Of a DNA stretch of 64,000 nt, positions 53,276 through 64,000 are shown piece after piece. The notes below the pieces were generated by a model, which was not told where the DNA came from, searched no databases, and saw only the letters and a program-made list of their open reading frames with translations. Made by a program: the position numbers and the translations under genes. Position 1 is the first letter of the stretch, and every line of letters begins with the position of its first letter. Origin of the DNA: Cephalotrichum gorgonifer (taxonomy: Eukaryota > Ascomycota > Sordariomycetes > Microascales > Microascaceae); the NCBI GenBank assembly GCA_900312665.1, contig ONZQ02000002.1, forward strand, positions 2,939,863-3,003,862, in the 5' to 3' direction.

Positions 53276-55344
53276 TCTGCATGGCGCCCTCGAAGATGTC
53301 CCCTCTTCCGCTCTCTGCTTCTTCGGCCCTCTAGGTCCCTTTTCCTAGAGATACCGTCGTGGTGTGCGCGTATGCGTGTGTACGAAACGAGTGAGCTGGT
53401 CAAAGTGACCTTTATTCCCTGTACTGTAGAACCCGGGCAAACATTTCGGTCCAGCCTCTCAATATCCGCTGGCTGTCCGTCCGTTCGAATTCGCAAGCCC
53501 GTGAACCCTCACAGAGCGTCGTCGTCCCGTCCGTCCGTTGTTGAAAAGCGAGTGTGTTTGGGGTCAGTTGATGCCAGAGGAAGAAGAAAAGGAAACAAAC
53601 CCGAGCCAGGCCCAGACCGACCCAGACCCAAGAAATCAGCTCCGGATAACAGGGTAATCACAAGTCCTTGTCGATGGAGCCTGGTCCTCCTGGCCCCCAA
53701 GATCCCTGTCCCTGCCCCCTGTCCCCTGCTTGTCCTGACCCAACATTCCAATCCTCTGCTCGCCTGGCTTCATACTGAGTAATAATAATACGACAAAGCG
53801 CTTCCCAGCCCCAGTGGAGCAGTCGCGGGGGGGGGCACTGCCAACGTATTTTCGTTGTGGTGGGGGTTGTATCCTTCGGGTCAGGGTGGGATTTTGGAGA
53901 GCGAAATGGATACGCACGGACATCGATATTGACCCGATTCGCTGATTTGGCAGGGATTCAAGCAAACTGGGGCTTGGGCTTAGGTTTGAAAAGGGGGGGC
54001 CCAGACAGAGCAGAGCAGAGAGACAGTGCATGGCGCCAGATCAGTCACCGATCAGCAAGGCAGGCGCTAACTCGCGATTGTCCTTGCTTCGCGCGCGCGA
54101 GATGGAACGAGTCAAAAAATGGAGATGAAAGGCATCTTCGGATCGCTGATCTGGATCGACCTGGGAGAGCAAACCTCTCATCCTGATGGCGTGTCTGCCA
54201 AGATTGATGGGGTTGTTGCCGTCCGAACGCGTGCAGGTCTTGTACAAGTACTCCTCGGAGGGAGAATGTCCATGCCTGTCTGTGCTTTGCTTGCTTGTAC
54301 ATAATATATTGTAACAGATAAGAATGCACAGTGAGGTACAGAGTACGACATGAGAACACGAGATCAATAGCGAGGTCTGACAACTCTGAGATGCCCTCAG
54401 GTAACCATACCATCCGAGGACCGACCGTGACAGGGTGCTCCTGCCCTCTCTGCCCTCACCACCAAGGCAACAACCAACAGGCATGCAGGTCATCCTGCAC
54501 GCACGTGCCACCCACAGCCCCAAGGAACAATATCCTCGCCACAACGGGAAGCCCCTGGTTTATTTATACGAGGGCAAGTACCACACGAGATTACCCGAAC
54601 GAGTATCGGTAAAACCATCGGTCGGTAGTATTCAGCCCCATTCCCCATTCGTTCTCTCACCACTTACATGGACGAACAAATAGTATCCGAACGCTTGTTC
54701 AGGTATTAATCCCAACCCTTCGTCTCGTTTTGGTTAGAACGGCGTGATCCTTCAGTGCGATAACGTCGTAATACGGAGAATGACAAGCAAGTACTTGTAT
54801 TTCTTTAGCCCCTGGTACCTGCATGCTGGACCCTTGCCTTTCATACTTGTACCTGACCTTCGCCCCTCTCGCCCAGCATCCGGCAGACAGCCACGGGAAA
54901 AGGTACCACGCCTGTTCAAGTAAGCTACGACGATGTAACATAACCAACCTTCCGCTATTCCCCTTCCGATAACCGAAGTATTTCTTCAACAGAGTGAGTG
55001 TACAAGCTTAAAATGGATTCCCACTACTAGTATTAATATTATTAAAATGTCAAAAATAAACCCAGCAGCATCCTCCCCCCTGTAGAAACAAGGGGTATCT
55101 CATATCGTCGAGAGGCCAGGTCATACCCAGTACAAGCGGTATTTACCTCACGCCAGCCAGTCAGTCAGACAGGCCCCTTCGGGACAATAGGTCAAGACTA
55201 GTGAAGCATGATTGGGCGGCTGTTCCTTGTCCGACTGTCATTCGAGTCCAGGATGCAAGGAGGTAAAATGCCCCCTTTTCATTCCGGAGTTGTCCTGTTG
55301 GATCAGATGGCGGGCATCTCCCTGTCATTCCTAGCGCTATCCCA

Positions 55345-55460
55345 GCTAGCTAGCACTATCTCAGCTTGCTGCCGCCATCTCATCTTGCTAGCACCATCTC
55401 ATCTTGCTAGCACCATCTCATCTTGCTAGCACAATCTCATCTTGCTACCACCATCTCATC
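55345..55460 (+). repeat. 19-bp tandem repeat array
   Basis: About five to six units of CATCTTGCTAGCACCATCT. The central copies (55381, 55400) are identical and the outer ones diverged. It is non-coding as far as I can see. Confidence 0.8.
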
Positions 55461-56268
55461 TCTCTACAATTCTAAGGGGGAGGGGGTTAATTTAAGGAAA
55501 AGGGGAAGAAAGAAATTCGCCAAAAGAGGGCTCGCCGACATCGAGACAGTCAGTTTGTCACCATTCAATCTACTTGCTACGAAGTAAGAGCGACCACAGT
55601 AGAGATACATCGATCTACGGCTTGTTCGGCTGATCTTCTGACGGAAAGAGTTCCGAGTGAATGATCGTCCCGAGGAAGGGTATCCACAGGATCGTCGATT
55701 CTCCGCCGACTACTTCATCGTCGAAACGGAAGCCCCGCTGTGGAGCAGTAACTACTTCCATGTTATAGCCGCCGCCCCAATACACTGACTCTCACAGGCG
55801 CGGAGTGATGTCGATACGTCGTGTGCATCATCGTCAACCAAAGCGAGATCTCGGTCCCTCACAACGTGCATGTAGCTTACCCACGTTAGGTGGTCAATCG
55901 AGCCTACTGTAGGGTGCCGCTTACCTGTTTTCACTTACTCCGGGAATTCTCGCTTCTCTATTCTGATCTCTCCCCTCTTCCATACTCCATTTCCCCTAAT
56001 ACCATAGTAGCCAGTCAGATGGGGTCCATGGGGTCGGTGTCTTGTTTCTTAATAATGTCTGACTCTGGCCTCATCGGATACGGCATCCTCACACAAAACA
56101 CAAATCCACGGGGGAGGATAACGCAAACGCGTCTTGAGTATCTCCAACGGATAAGCCAGGAGGTCCTCTTAGAGCAGGAAGCCAGAATACACCCTGTATC
56201 AGAATCTTCAATGAGCCTGTTACCCCCGAAAAGGCAGCGTAAGCTGCCGCCCAGCTGCAGGACTCCTA

Positions 56269-56476
56269 NNNNNNNNNNNNNNNNNNNNNNNNNNNNNNNN
56301 NNNNNNNNNNNNNNNNNNNNNNNNNNNNNNNNNNNNNNNNNNNNNNNNNNNNNNNNNNNNNNNNNNNNNNNNNNNNNNNNNNNNNNNNNNNNNNNNNNNN
56401 NNNNNNNNNNNNNNNNNNNNNNNNNNNNNNNNNNNNNNNNNNNNNNNNNNNNNNNNNNNNNNNNNNNNNNNNNNNN
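56269..56476. other. Assembly gap (208 N)
   Basis: Two hundred and eight undetermined bases. Short frames run into it from both sides, so coding sequence may be hidden. Confidence 0.95.
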
Positions 56477-58200
56477 GCCCTTGACTATGAAGAATGGTTG
56501 TACATGACACCGGTGGATAGTTCGAGAGATGATGATTGATATAGCTCGGAGTCCCGACGCTGCAAGTAGAGCGAGCGCGCGTCCTATCCGCAAAGTAAAA
56601 TAGACTTTTGAACAGCTTGAGAACCTCATATCGCAGACTGATCCCCATCCCCAGGTTTGCTAATCATGGATTGCTCCAGAGTAAAGAACGTGAGTGGGAG
56701 GATGGGTCACTGCTTTCCATGTGTATGGACATCGCGGGGTTGGGGCGACCCATGTGCTGGTTCTGCCCACCGGGCGGCGGTCGTCGAGATCCATCCACGG
56801 CCTAAGCTCTTCCCAACATTGATTCCGGCATGTAGGTCTTGCTCGTAGGCTCTCACACTTTGCGAGACATGGCATGTAAAAGATATGTAGGTGGGCTGCT
56901 GCCCGTACTGTTTGAAACTGGTAGAAACATGGCACTCCAGACATGGTTAGCGGAAAATCGTAACAAACGCACAAAAATGTGCTTTTTATCTTGTAAACTT
57001 ACAGACTAGGGATCAATGGAGTGCTCATCATGCTCGTAGAACTCTAATCATCAAGGCTCTTTCTATCCCAAGTTCCACTCTTCATTCACAGCACCTGGAG
57101 ACGGACAACATGTTGCCAGGATCAGGGCCAATACTAAAGAAGATACCCCTATATACATGATCCCCGATGCACCAAACTACTTATTCATCGCAAAGGCGAC
57201 TTGGTAACCATTTTTTAACCGGGGGGTACCCATACCCCTCTTAAGCGAAGGGCAACTTTCCTGACCGACTTTGCGGCCTACGCCCGTCCAGAACCGTGAC
57301 ACCGAGAAAGGCGCAGTTATAGGCATGAACATATATGAACATCAAGTCTGGCCTCACTACATGTAGGGAAAGTATCCCTTCCAAGGAGCCGACTGGGACA
57401 AAGACTGAGAACAGAGCCCAACCTCTATAAAGCCCATCAAAACAGCGACTCGGCGCGCCAGAAGCGCTAATCGCCTGTACAATACCGACAAAGTGGACCT
57501 ACTCACGTCGTGTGGATTTGCGAATAGCGCCCCTCTTCACTTCCCCATCTCCAAGGCCATGACCACGTCATCAGGGGTGGAGGGGAACCTCCTACGCGGA
57601 CGGCGGGCTCTCAACGCGGCGCAGGTGGCGGACTCGCAGACACCCTGAAGTATCGTTTCCGTGTCTGCCCGAGATATTCGCTACAAGGGGGACTAAAAGG
57701 GTGGCGAGGAATGGATGTACCAGGGGTATGAATTGGTGCGTTCACATGTCGAGATCGATTCTAGAAAGACGCTGACTGCCTAAACCTGTTCATGTCCTAA
57801 TCCTACAGGCACTGGCCGATGGACCACGAGATATAGTTCTTGTAATACACCAGCAGCATCCTGTTGCAGAATGCAGTCCCTTGATTAGAAACACAGGCCG
57901 GCATTGTGAACCGTGGTCCTGAGCGACGGGACAAAGAGGCTTTCCTATATAAGGGCAATACACGGCGTCAAGTTGACATGGATATGGTAGGACTTCGCTG
58001 CCGTAAGCTTTGATTATTGAGATAGGCCACACCTCAGCTTTTTTGTGAATAAGAATCGATAACAAGACTGTAAGTCGGAACTCGACGTTTCTTTAGCCTC
58101 ATGGAGAGGTACGGCCAAGGGGTATCCCCTACGCAAGGCCCCCTTCCGCATGTTTCAGGCAAACTCTAATCGCCAATATTTAAACTTGAGACGTGAGAAA

Positions 58201-58234
58201 GCATGCTTAGTTATAAAGCATGCTTAGTTATAAA
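58201..58234 (+). repeat. Exact 17-bp tandem duplication
   Basis: GCATGCTTAGTTATAAA occurs twice in a row, about 45 bp after the 3' end of the gene at 58276 (minus strand). Confidence 0.75.
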
Positions 58235-58275
58235 ATAGCGCTCTAGAGCACTTCGAGTATTCACACAACCCACAT

Positions 58276-58883
58276 TCACTTCTCTTCCGCTGCACAGCTC
58301 ACCCCGAAGACATCAACCCCGTCTTCAGTTTCCTTCTTGGCAGCATAGTCTCGCAGGCTCGCCCAGGCCTTCTCGTTCTGAAAGATCATGGCATCCATCG
58401 TCTTGGCCATGTCCGGGTAGTCGGCAAGAATGGTCTGGACTTCCGCTCGCTTGGCGGGAAGTACGGATGGGTCAAACTTGCTCATGAAGACGGAGGCGAT
58501 GCACGCGTTCAGGCTGTCCCTAGTGGACTGATCGAGGCTCGTCTGGTTTATTGCGAGAAAAGTAAGTCTCACGAGTGATTTATTGCAGATCAAGGTAAAG
58601 GGGGGGAAAGTGAAAGGAGAAAAAGCGTCTAGCCAGTTCCAATCTCCTTGAGAAGGACTAGGCGAAGAAAGGGGGTGGGGGCCAGCGTGAGGAAGGTAGT
58701 ATGGCATACATTAATATCGGCGCCGAGTTGCATCCCGGGAACCCAGAATCCCGAGCCGAGCTTGTCGCTGCTCTCCGGGTGTTGTTTCTGCAACTCCTCG
58801 ATTCGTTTCTGCATGGAAGCATATTCCTGGCCGTCGGCCGTTGGTGCCGCGGAGGCGGATGATGCTGGGGTGTTTGGATCCAT
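58276..58883 (-). CDS. Small protein of unknown function (146 aa)
   Basis: Exons 58710..58883 and 58276..58542; intron 58543..58709 is phase 0 with a GTATGC donor and CAG acceptor. The N-terminal 25 residues are Ala/Ser/Thr-rich and disordered. Then comes a helical KRIEELQKQHPESSDKLGSG, a Trp-containing FWVPGMQLGADIN, and a helical C-terminus with TRDSLNACIASVFMSKFDPS and MDAMIFQNEKAWASLRDYA. There is no signal peptide, membrane span or recognised domain. The intron is supported by the smooth join ADIN|TSLDQ and by the poor composition of the alternative read-through. ATG 58883 is the first in frame. Confidence 0.62.
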
Positions 58884-60183
58884 GATTGTGTGGTTTGGTT
58901 GGTTGATTTATCGAAATGATAATGATGTTGGGCTTATAGTGGTAGTGTACGATAAAGACCAGTACGGGAAAGGAAACAGGGGCTAGTTGAAATGGGAAGG
59001 GTTGAGTATAGGGTAGGGCGAGCTTGCATATTGCCGATCAGATCGGATGCCCGGTTCCCCTTCCGCCTCGTCCAAGTTCACTCCAGCTCGGGAAGTACGT
59101 ACTCGCAACACTGCCACTTGGGCGAGGTCCCGTGCATCCTGAGTGGAGTGTATTCCGCCTTGAATCCTTCCGCAGCGACCGTGCTGCACTTTTGAAGATC
59201 GACACTTACTAATACTGGTAGTAAGCTACGCAAATAGAACAAAACAAGGACTTCCAACTCGTCCTTGGCGGCTCCATTCTCAGGCCTCTCTGGTTGCTTC
59301 GCCCGTTCCCCTCTCGGCCCCCGCTGGTGACGATCGCTGTCTCAACTGGGTGGAGAAGAGAAAGGGGGGGTGACCCCGCAGAGGATCCGGCCTCATACCA
59401 TACTATGCTTATAGACAAGACCAGTCTCACAACAACGTCATGGCACGGTGGTAGTTGGCTGGACTTGGGGGCGGCGGGGTTCCGTAGTCCTACATCAGCT
59501 TGGCCGTCAGCCCCCGCCTCGCCTATGCCCCCTCCCCCCACAGCCGCCGGCCCCGTTTTCTTTCCGGCCCGATGTGACCTTCCAACACGCCCATCACCTC
59601 GCCTACGGATTAATAATAATAACTACGATGCGATGTGATTACATCGCATGCAGAATGCGGGATCTTGCGGACGCCATTGAATCCACCCGACCCGCGCTCT
59701 AGCCGAGGGGATGGAGCCCATCCTATTGGCTGGCTCAGTCTTAAATGGGGCGTATTGAGCAGTGTATATGTATTTGCCATCGTATGCAGGACAAGGTAAG
59801 TCGGCAAACCGGCCGGCGGACTTTACTGCGGCGAGTAGTATCCTCCGGCTACTCCATACCCTCACCTCATATTGGCTCGGCTACGTCGCGCGGTCACCGG
59901 CATCGTAGCACCCAGTCCGCCTGTTCCGCAATCCTGCGAAGGGATGGTCCGGTAAGAGCCGGCCGGAACTGGCGGCAAATAGATTAAGACGCCACCACTA
60001 GGCTTTACGGAGAACCTGGTTACTTTGAAAGCATTACGGCCGGAGTGTTGCATTCTTTCGGCGTTTACACGTTATTGAAGAAAAAAGTCTACCCCCAAGA
60101 CCAAGCCAACGAGAACCCTCCAAGCTTATCCTTGTAACCTACCCCTCAGGGTACTCTACTCTGCTCGGCTAAACCGGTCTCTC
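58884..60183. other. Intergenic, no gene seen
   Basis: This is the promoter of the 146-aa protein gene on the left and the 3' flank of the sedolisin gene on the right. Short frames at 59209-59702 overlap one another and show no family. Confidence 0.45.
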
Positions 60184-62088
60184 TCAAGGAAGAGACATGT
60201 ACAAATCCAGAAGCTTGGCGTAATCTGGCGATCCCAACCCGGTCACGGCATCCCACCCCGCCGCAGTCTCGAACGCCTTGTCCACCCCACATCCCTCGTT
60301 GGCCCCCACCGTAACATCCCTGAATCCCTTCTTACCAAGCGTATACAGCACCGGGTTCACGAACCCAATCGTGCCCTTCCCCGCCTCCAGCCTTGCCTGG
60401 TTAATCTTGGCGAACATGCCGGCGACCAGCGGAACCGATGCCGACGTGCCGCGCACCGCGCGGAGGGCGCCATTCGTGCGTATGAGGTAGTTCAATCCCA
60501 GGGCCGAGAGGTCGGGGTAGCCCCTGCCCCGCCCGTCGAAGTAGCCCTTCTCACCCAGCTCCTGGGCGCTAGGGGTGCTTTTGAGATAGGCTTTCGTCTG
60601 GCCCGCCTGGTACCACGGCGCGGGGAACGCCCTGCTGAAGCCGCCGCCCGACGTGGTACCTTGGTAGTCAAGAGATTCCTCACCGGGGAATGGAGTGTCT
60701 TCATTCCACGTCTGGTTCCCCGTCGGCCGGAGCTGAGTCGCCCCCACGGCGGTGACCCACGGACACGACGCCGGGAAGACGGAGGAGAAGTGGCCGACCT
60801 CGGGCCCGGTCTCGCCCGTCTCCGGGTCGATGCACGTGTTGAGCTGGTCGGCGGTGCCGCGGTCTGCCGAGCCAGTCACGACGGTCACGCCCTGCAAGGC
60901 GAGCTTGAGGAACTCGAGGCACTGGCGCTTCACGTACGTGTCGGAGAACTGCGCCTCGTTCCAGGCATAGGCGATGCCGATCACGCGCGGCGGCGTGTGC
61001 GTGCCGCAGTCGGACGAGTTGTACCCGCCCTCGCTAGGGTAGATGGGGTCGAACTCGTCGTCGAGGGCCGTGCAGTAGTCCTTGTCGAAGGCGGCGAGCA
61101 TGGTGTTGAGGTTGCCCACCTGCACCTGGTCGCCAACCTGGATGTTGATGACTGGCTGCGGGTAGGCGATGGCCATGCCGTACTGGTAGTCTAGGTGGGG
61201 CTCGAGGTTGAAGTTGATGAGGTCGGCGTCAAAGAAGCGGTACCCGCCGTTGATGGGCATGACGATCGGGTCCGGGTTTTTAATCCGCGGCTCAAACCTC
61301 GCGAAGAAGGTCTTCATCTCCTCGGAGATCCACGTAGAGAAGGACGGCGTGAAGAACCCAAAGGTGTTGTCGGGATGGGGGGTGACTCCCTCGCCATCGT
61401 CGATGTTGTACAGCTTCCGCAGGCAGTGCGGCGTCATGTACTTGAAGCAGTCAACGCCGTCACCAGTCGCCCGGGTCCGAAGCGCGTCCCCGTCATCTGG
61501 GAGCTCTACCTCGACCGAATCAGGCACAAACGTAGCCGCGGATTCACCCTCTGCTGTTGGTAGCACAAATTCAACGTAGGCGGAGATCCGTTCTGGTACG
61601 GAGTACTTGTCCGACGCCACGTGGACGCTGCCGTCCTCAGACGCGAACTGATGAAACTCGGCGTCAAAGAGCGCCTCGGCCTCCTCAGCCGTTGCATCGA
61701 AGCCTATGTGCGCGAGGTCGAGCGACAGCCGCATCCGCGACCGCGTCACGCCCGAGCTATTGAGCCACTGCGCGACCTCGCGGACGTGCTCCAGGGGCGG
61801 CGTGAAGAGCTCGGCCGCCTCGGAGGGCCTCAGGTGCTTTCCGAACTTGGCCGAGGCCGGATCGGAGATTTCCTGTAGATATTTGGCCCCATTCTCGGAC
61901 GTCTTCTCGTTGAGAGTGAGTGATACGTCGATATGGATGACCTGGTCGGCCGACACCTTGCCGGCTCGCTTCCAGTGGGTACCGGGCCGGGAGAATACAG
62001 GAGGTAGAGGGGAGCGCGGCTCTATAGCGGCAGCAGAGGAGAGTGGGATGCACACGGCAGCAGCGAATAAGGCGTTCCTCACAAACAT
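60184..62088 (-). CDS. Sedolisin-family (S53) tripeptidyl-peptidase-like protease, secreted
   Basis: Single exon, 634 aa. The signal peptide is MFVRNALFAAAVCIPLSSAA, so I use ATG 62088 rather than the frame's earlier start. An activation prodomain (about 30-205) has KFGKHLRPSEAAELFTPP and TRSRMRLSLDLAHIGFDATA. The catalytic domain follows: Glu and Asp in NLEPHLDYQYGMA (about 297 and 301), the oxyanion Asp in TGSADRGTA (about 405; usually SGDSG), and the nucleophile in RGTSASVPLVAG (about 549). The Ca-binding Asp is in FRDVTVG, with the ending TGLGSPDYAKLL. All catalytic residues are present. These acid proteases release tripeptides outside the cell. The SADRG variant at the oxyanion loop is mildly unusual. 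Confidence 0.93.
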   Translation of the reverse strand: MFVRNALFAAAVCIPLSSAAAIEPRSPLPPVFSRPGTHWKRAGKVSADQVIHIDVSLTLNEKTSENGAKYLQEISDPASAKFGKHLRPSEAAELFTPPLEHVREVAQWLNSSGVTRSRMRLSLDLAHIGFDATAEEAEALFDAEFHQFASEDGSVHVASDKYSVPERISAYVEFVLPTAEGESAATFVPDSVEVELPDDGDALRTRATGDGVDCFKYMTPHCLRKLYNIDDGEGVTPHPDNTFGFFTPSFSTWISEEMKTFFARFEPRIKNPDPIVMPINGGYRFFDADLINFNLEPHLDYQYGMAIAYPQPVINIQVGDQVQVGNLNTMLAAFDKDYCTALDDEFDPIYPSEGGYNSSDCGTHTPPRVIGIAYAWNEAQFSDTYVKRQCLEFLKLALQGVTVVTGSADRGTADQLNTCIDPETGETGPEVGHFSSVFPASCPWVTAVGATQLRPTGNQTWNEDTPFPGEESLDYQGTTSGGGFSRAFPAPWYQAGQTKAYLKSTPSAQELGEKGYFDGRGRGYPDLSALGLNYLIRTNGALRAVRGTSASVPLVAGMFAKINQARLEAGKGTIGFVNPVLYTLGKKGFRDVTVGANEGCGVDKAFETAAGWDAVTGLGSPDYAKLLDLYMSLP

Positions 62089-63305
62089 TTTGGTATGGGT
62101 CGAAAGACGAACTAGTGAGCCAAAATGGAGGGTAGGGAGGGGGTGCGTGAACACGAGCGTCTGTTCAATAGACAATGTCCCGTTCGTCTATTCTCGCGGA
62201 CCGTTTTACACCGAGGATATAAACTTCATTTACTTACACGTCCTCGCGGTGCCCTCGTATTGGTGGTCTTGGCGTAGCATCGAGATCGGCGCTCACAGCC
62301 TCTTTCGTACAGCGATCCGTCCCGTGTCGCGGCTGACGGCGAACCTGCAGATGAAGGATGCTGTGTAAGTTGTAGAACTTATTAATTTATTTGCTCACTC
62401 TTGTCAGCAAAGTGGGCGTAGGATCTCCGACGCCGTCATCCTGCAACCAGACTCTGGAAGCGGGGGTTGGTTACTCCACAGATCAGATTCACGAGCGTAT
62501 TAGATTAGTGAACGGATCGGACGTTGCACCCGACCGGGAAAGGAACAAAAAAGCAACTACGGGCGGATGGATCACACCGGTGCTCCGGTCCCATAAAAGC
62601 TGAGTAGAGGGCCAAGCCTTGTCCGCAATCTTCACGAGGCGGAATTTTAGGCGATCGTCTTAGACACACACCTTCTAAAGCCCGATGTGCGTTGCCGGTA
62701 GCCGATATTCTCCCATTCGCTGCATGTTTCTCCACGTATAGGGGACGACGCCTCGTCTATTCCGCCGAGAGAGCTGCCGATATGCGCCCATGTCTCGATG
62801 TGTCAGCCATCCGTTGACTCAGGGGATATAATTAGCTGGTTTGTTGACATGATCACGATAACATCATTTCATTGGAGAACCAGCCATACTGTCTCTGCAC
62901 AAACGTAGGACTCGGCTGCACCGGGCGGAATCCTTCAGCGGCGGCAGATACGTCCATCGGAAGAGACGCCGGAGGCGGCCGTGAGATCGCCCAATCGGGC
63001 AGGAACGTGCGACCGATGTGTAGCCAGCATTCTTCAAGCTGAGAGTGTAAGTTCTTGGCCTTCCTTCGTAAGTGTGGGTGGGGGAGTTGAGGGGAAGTTG
63101 AAGCCCACGGATCCGCCGACTTCGCTCTGCTCCGTTGCCACGACAAGACGAGCTGGGTGATGGAAACAACTATATAAGGAACCATGGCCAGTCTCTCGTG
63201 ATACCATAGTTCTATCCTCATCAATTCATCAGCACTCCTCCCAGTAACAGCCAAGCTCAGAAACCAAGCCACTTTCTCCCAAAGTTGTCTAAAAACTCCT
63301 TCAAA
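62089..63305. other. Divergent promoter of the sedolisin and small secreted protein genes
   Basis: About 1.2 kb lies between two divergent secreted-protein genes. No gene was seen. A TATA box for the plus-strand gene is at 63171. Confidence 0.45.
63171..63177 (+). promoter_or_regulatory. TATA box of the small secreted protein gene
   Basis: TATATAA lies 135 bp upstream of the ATG at 63306, a normal position for a strongly regulated fungal gene. Confidence 0.5.
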
Positions 63306-63801
63306 ATGCAGTTCTCGACCATTCTTGCTGCCACCTTCGCCAGCCTGGCTCTTGCCACGCCCGTTGCCAACCCGGAGTCCAAGGGGATCCAGAAGCGGGT
63401 AAGAATCTACCCCTCATGAGAACCTGGAAGTGCTATATGTGGACTATACAGATATACAGAACTTTAGTACGCGGTGTGTTGAATCATCCTGCTAACGAAC
63501 CATATGCATAGGGTGTCCTTGCTGTAAGCCATAGAATGAAGCGCGAAACATGATCCAGCCACTTCAGTCCCCAGAAAGCAATTGCTATCAGGAAATTGGA
63601 AAAGTGGCTCTTATATTGCGAATAAAATGAAGATCTAACACCCTGGGGACATAGGAACTCTGCATCGCCGCCTGCCTGGCCAGCGGTGTCTGCTCTACTC
63701 CTCCTACCTGCGCTGCCTGCCTCGTTACTTGCATCGGCACCGCTGACCCCGGCGAGGAGGTTGACCCCGACACCTTCACCCCCAACGTCTCGGTCGAGTA
63801 A
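63306..63801 (+). CDS. Small secreted cysteine-rich protein (effector-like), 83 aa
   Basis: Three exons: 63306..63398, a 12-nt microexon 63512..63523 (Gly-Val-Leu-Ala), and 63655..63801. Both introns have good GTAAG donors and CTAAC branches and are phase 0. The signal peptide is MQFSTILAATFASLALATPV, followed by a short propeptide ending in Lys-Arg at the exon 1 border, a Kex2-type site. The mature part of about 52 residues has six Cys in the pattern C-x3-C-x5-C-x5-C-x2-C-x3-C (ELCIAACLASGVCSTPP, then CAACLVTC), enough for three disulfides. The tail is acidic. It could be an effector-like or antimicrobial peptide, or a secreted signalling peptide; no family was recognised. Skipping the microexon would keep the frame. 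Confidence 0.8.
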
Positions 63802-63858
63802 GGTTCTGCCGTAGACACAGAGCGAGGGAAGGAAGTGATCTCGGCTGGGAATTTCATT

Positions 63859-63884
63859 GTGTGTGTGTGTGTGTGTGTGTGTGT
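63859..63884 (+). repeat. (GT)13 microsatellite
   Basis: A pure GT run lies in the 3' flank of the small secreted protein gene. Confidence 0.9.
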
Positions 63885-64000
63885 TAGGGATGGGGGAGAC
63901 CAATGCAGTTGATGTCAGACCCTAGTTGGACTCGGGTTCAGGAAGGGCTATGCAGTCAATGGATGCTCGTCCAATCATCTATCATCTATGAGAAACGTGT

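Larger units (their letters stand above)
53276..58275. other. 5-kb gene-poor region containing an assembly gap
   Basis: No supported gene. Notable content: a G8 homopolymer near 53827; GTAC-type motifs near 54240 and 54790; a 19-bp tandem array at 55345-55460; a plus-strand frame near 55650-55770 that reads ADYFIVETEAPLWSSNYFHV but ends in a stop without exon partners; a frame cut by the gap (55890-56268); and an exact 17-bp tandem pair at about 58201-58234. The stretch may hold decayed genes or an unrecognised gene hidden by the gap. Confidence 0.4.

Noticed and set aside
52464..53348. Plus-strand Pro/Leu-rich frame with PPVLPP repeats
   Set aside because: It is the complement of the Gly-rich coding minisatellite on the minus strand. 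The minus-strand reading gives a membrane helix and correct splicing.
55345..55460. CRISPR-like or satellite array
   Set aside because: Head-to-tail 19-bp units without spacers; an ordinary minisatellite.

Overview
This window is nuclear DNA of a filamentous ascomycete (Pezizomycotina). The evidence is short spliceosomal introns of about 50-170 nt with GTRNGT donors and CTAAC-type branch points, a class III chitin synthase, an LaeA-like methyltransferase, Zn2Cys6 and bZIP regulators, a DUF6594 membrane protein, an HNH_2 protein and a fungal pogo/Fot1 transposon with RIP-like decay. It contains two assembly gaps (20 and 208 N). Start, stop and splice coordinates were read by eye; introns were accepted only where reading phase and family alignment agreed.

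Layout. 1-6.8 kb: the C-terminal part of a BTB/POZ protein, a 2.7 kb promoter region full of GTAC-type palindromes, and a class III chitin synthase. 7.8-10.5 kb: a decayed SF1-type helicase-like gene, still in one frame across two stop codons. 12.3-13.8 kb: a seven-exon LaeA-like methyltransferase. 14.3-16.5 kb: a truncated tRNA-Thr remnant and a complete but inactivated pogo/Fot1 element with 53-bp perfect TIRs. 16.7-21.3 kb: a PPxY-containing protein of unknown function, an HNH_2 protein with an in-frame amber codon before a long tail, and a bZIP factor with a perfect GCN4/AP-1 site upstream. 23.5-24.3 kb: a polysaccharide deacetylase-family protein.

24.7-32.4 kb is an accessory block: a 475-bp Mutator-type MITE with a 9-bp target duplication, then a roughly 2-kb direct duplication (one decayed copy, one intact) encoding a GIY-YIG-like protein, with an opposite-strand coiled-coil gene between the copies. 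The intact copy has 95-bp tandem repeats upstream and a seven-unit 30-bp coding minisatellite.

33.3-49.7 kb is gene-dense: a C2H2/C2HC plus Zn2Cys6 transcription factor whose third intron houses a complete tRNA-Lys gene, an SDR, a VOC/glyoxalase-fold protein, an intron-containing tRNA-Thr beside two degenerate copies, a DUF6594 protein, mitochondrial GatB, a Nudix hydrolase, a mitochondrial J protein and the RNA helicase DHH1. 51.9-64 kb: a Gly/Ser-repeat single-pass membrane protein, a long gene-poor stretch with a gap, a small conserved-looking protein, a sedolisin (S53) peptidase and an 83-residue secreted cysteine-rich protein containing a 12-nt microexon.

Housekeeping genes (chitin synthase, gatB, dhh1, J protein, Nudix) are scattered among accessory genes. 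There is no recognisable biosynthetic cluster, although the LaeA-like, SDR, VOC and Zn-cluster genes are types often seen near such clusters. The most unusual features are the duplicated GIY-YIG-like locus, the intronic tRNA-Lys, the tRNA-Thr-derived fragments and the in-frame decayed helicase.
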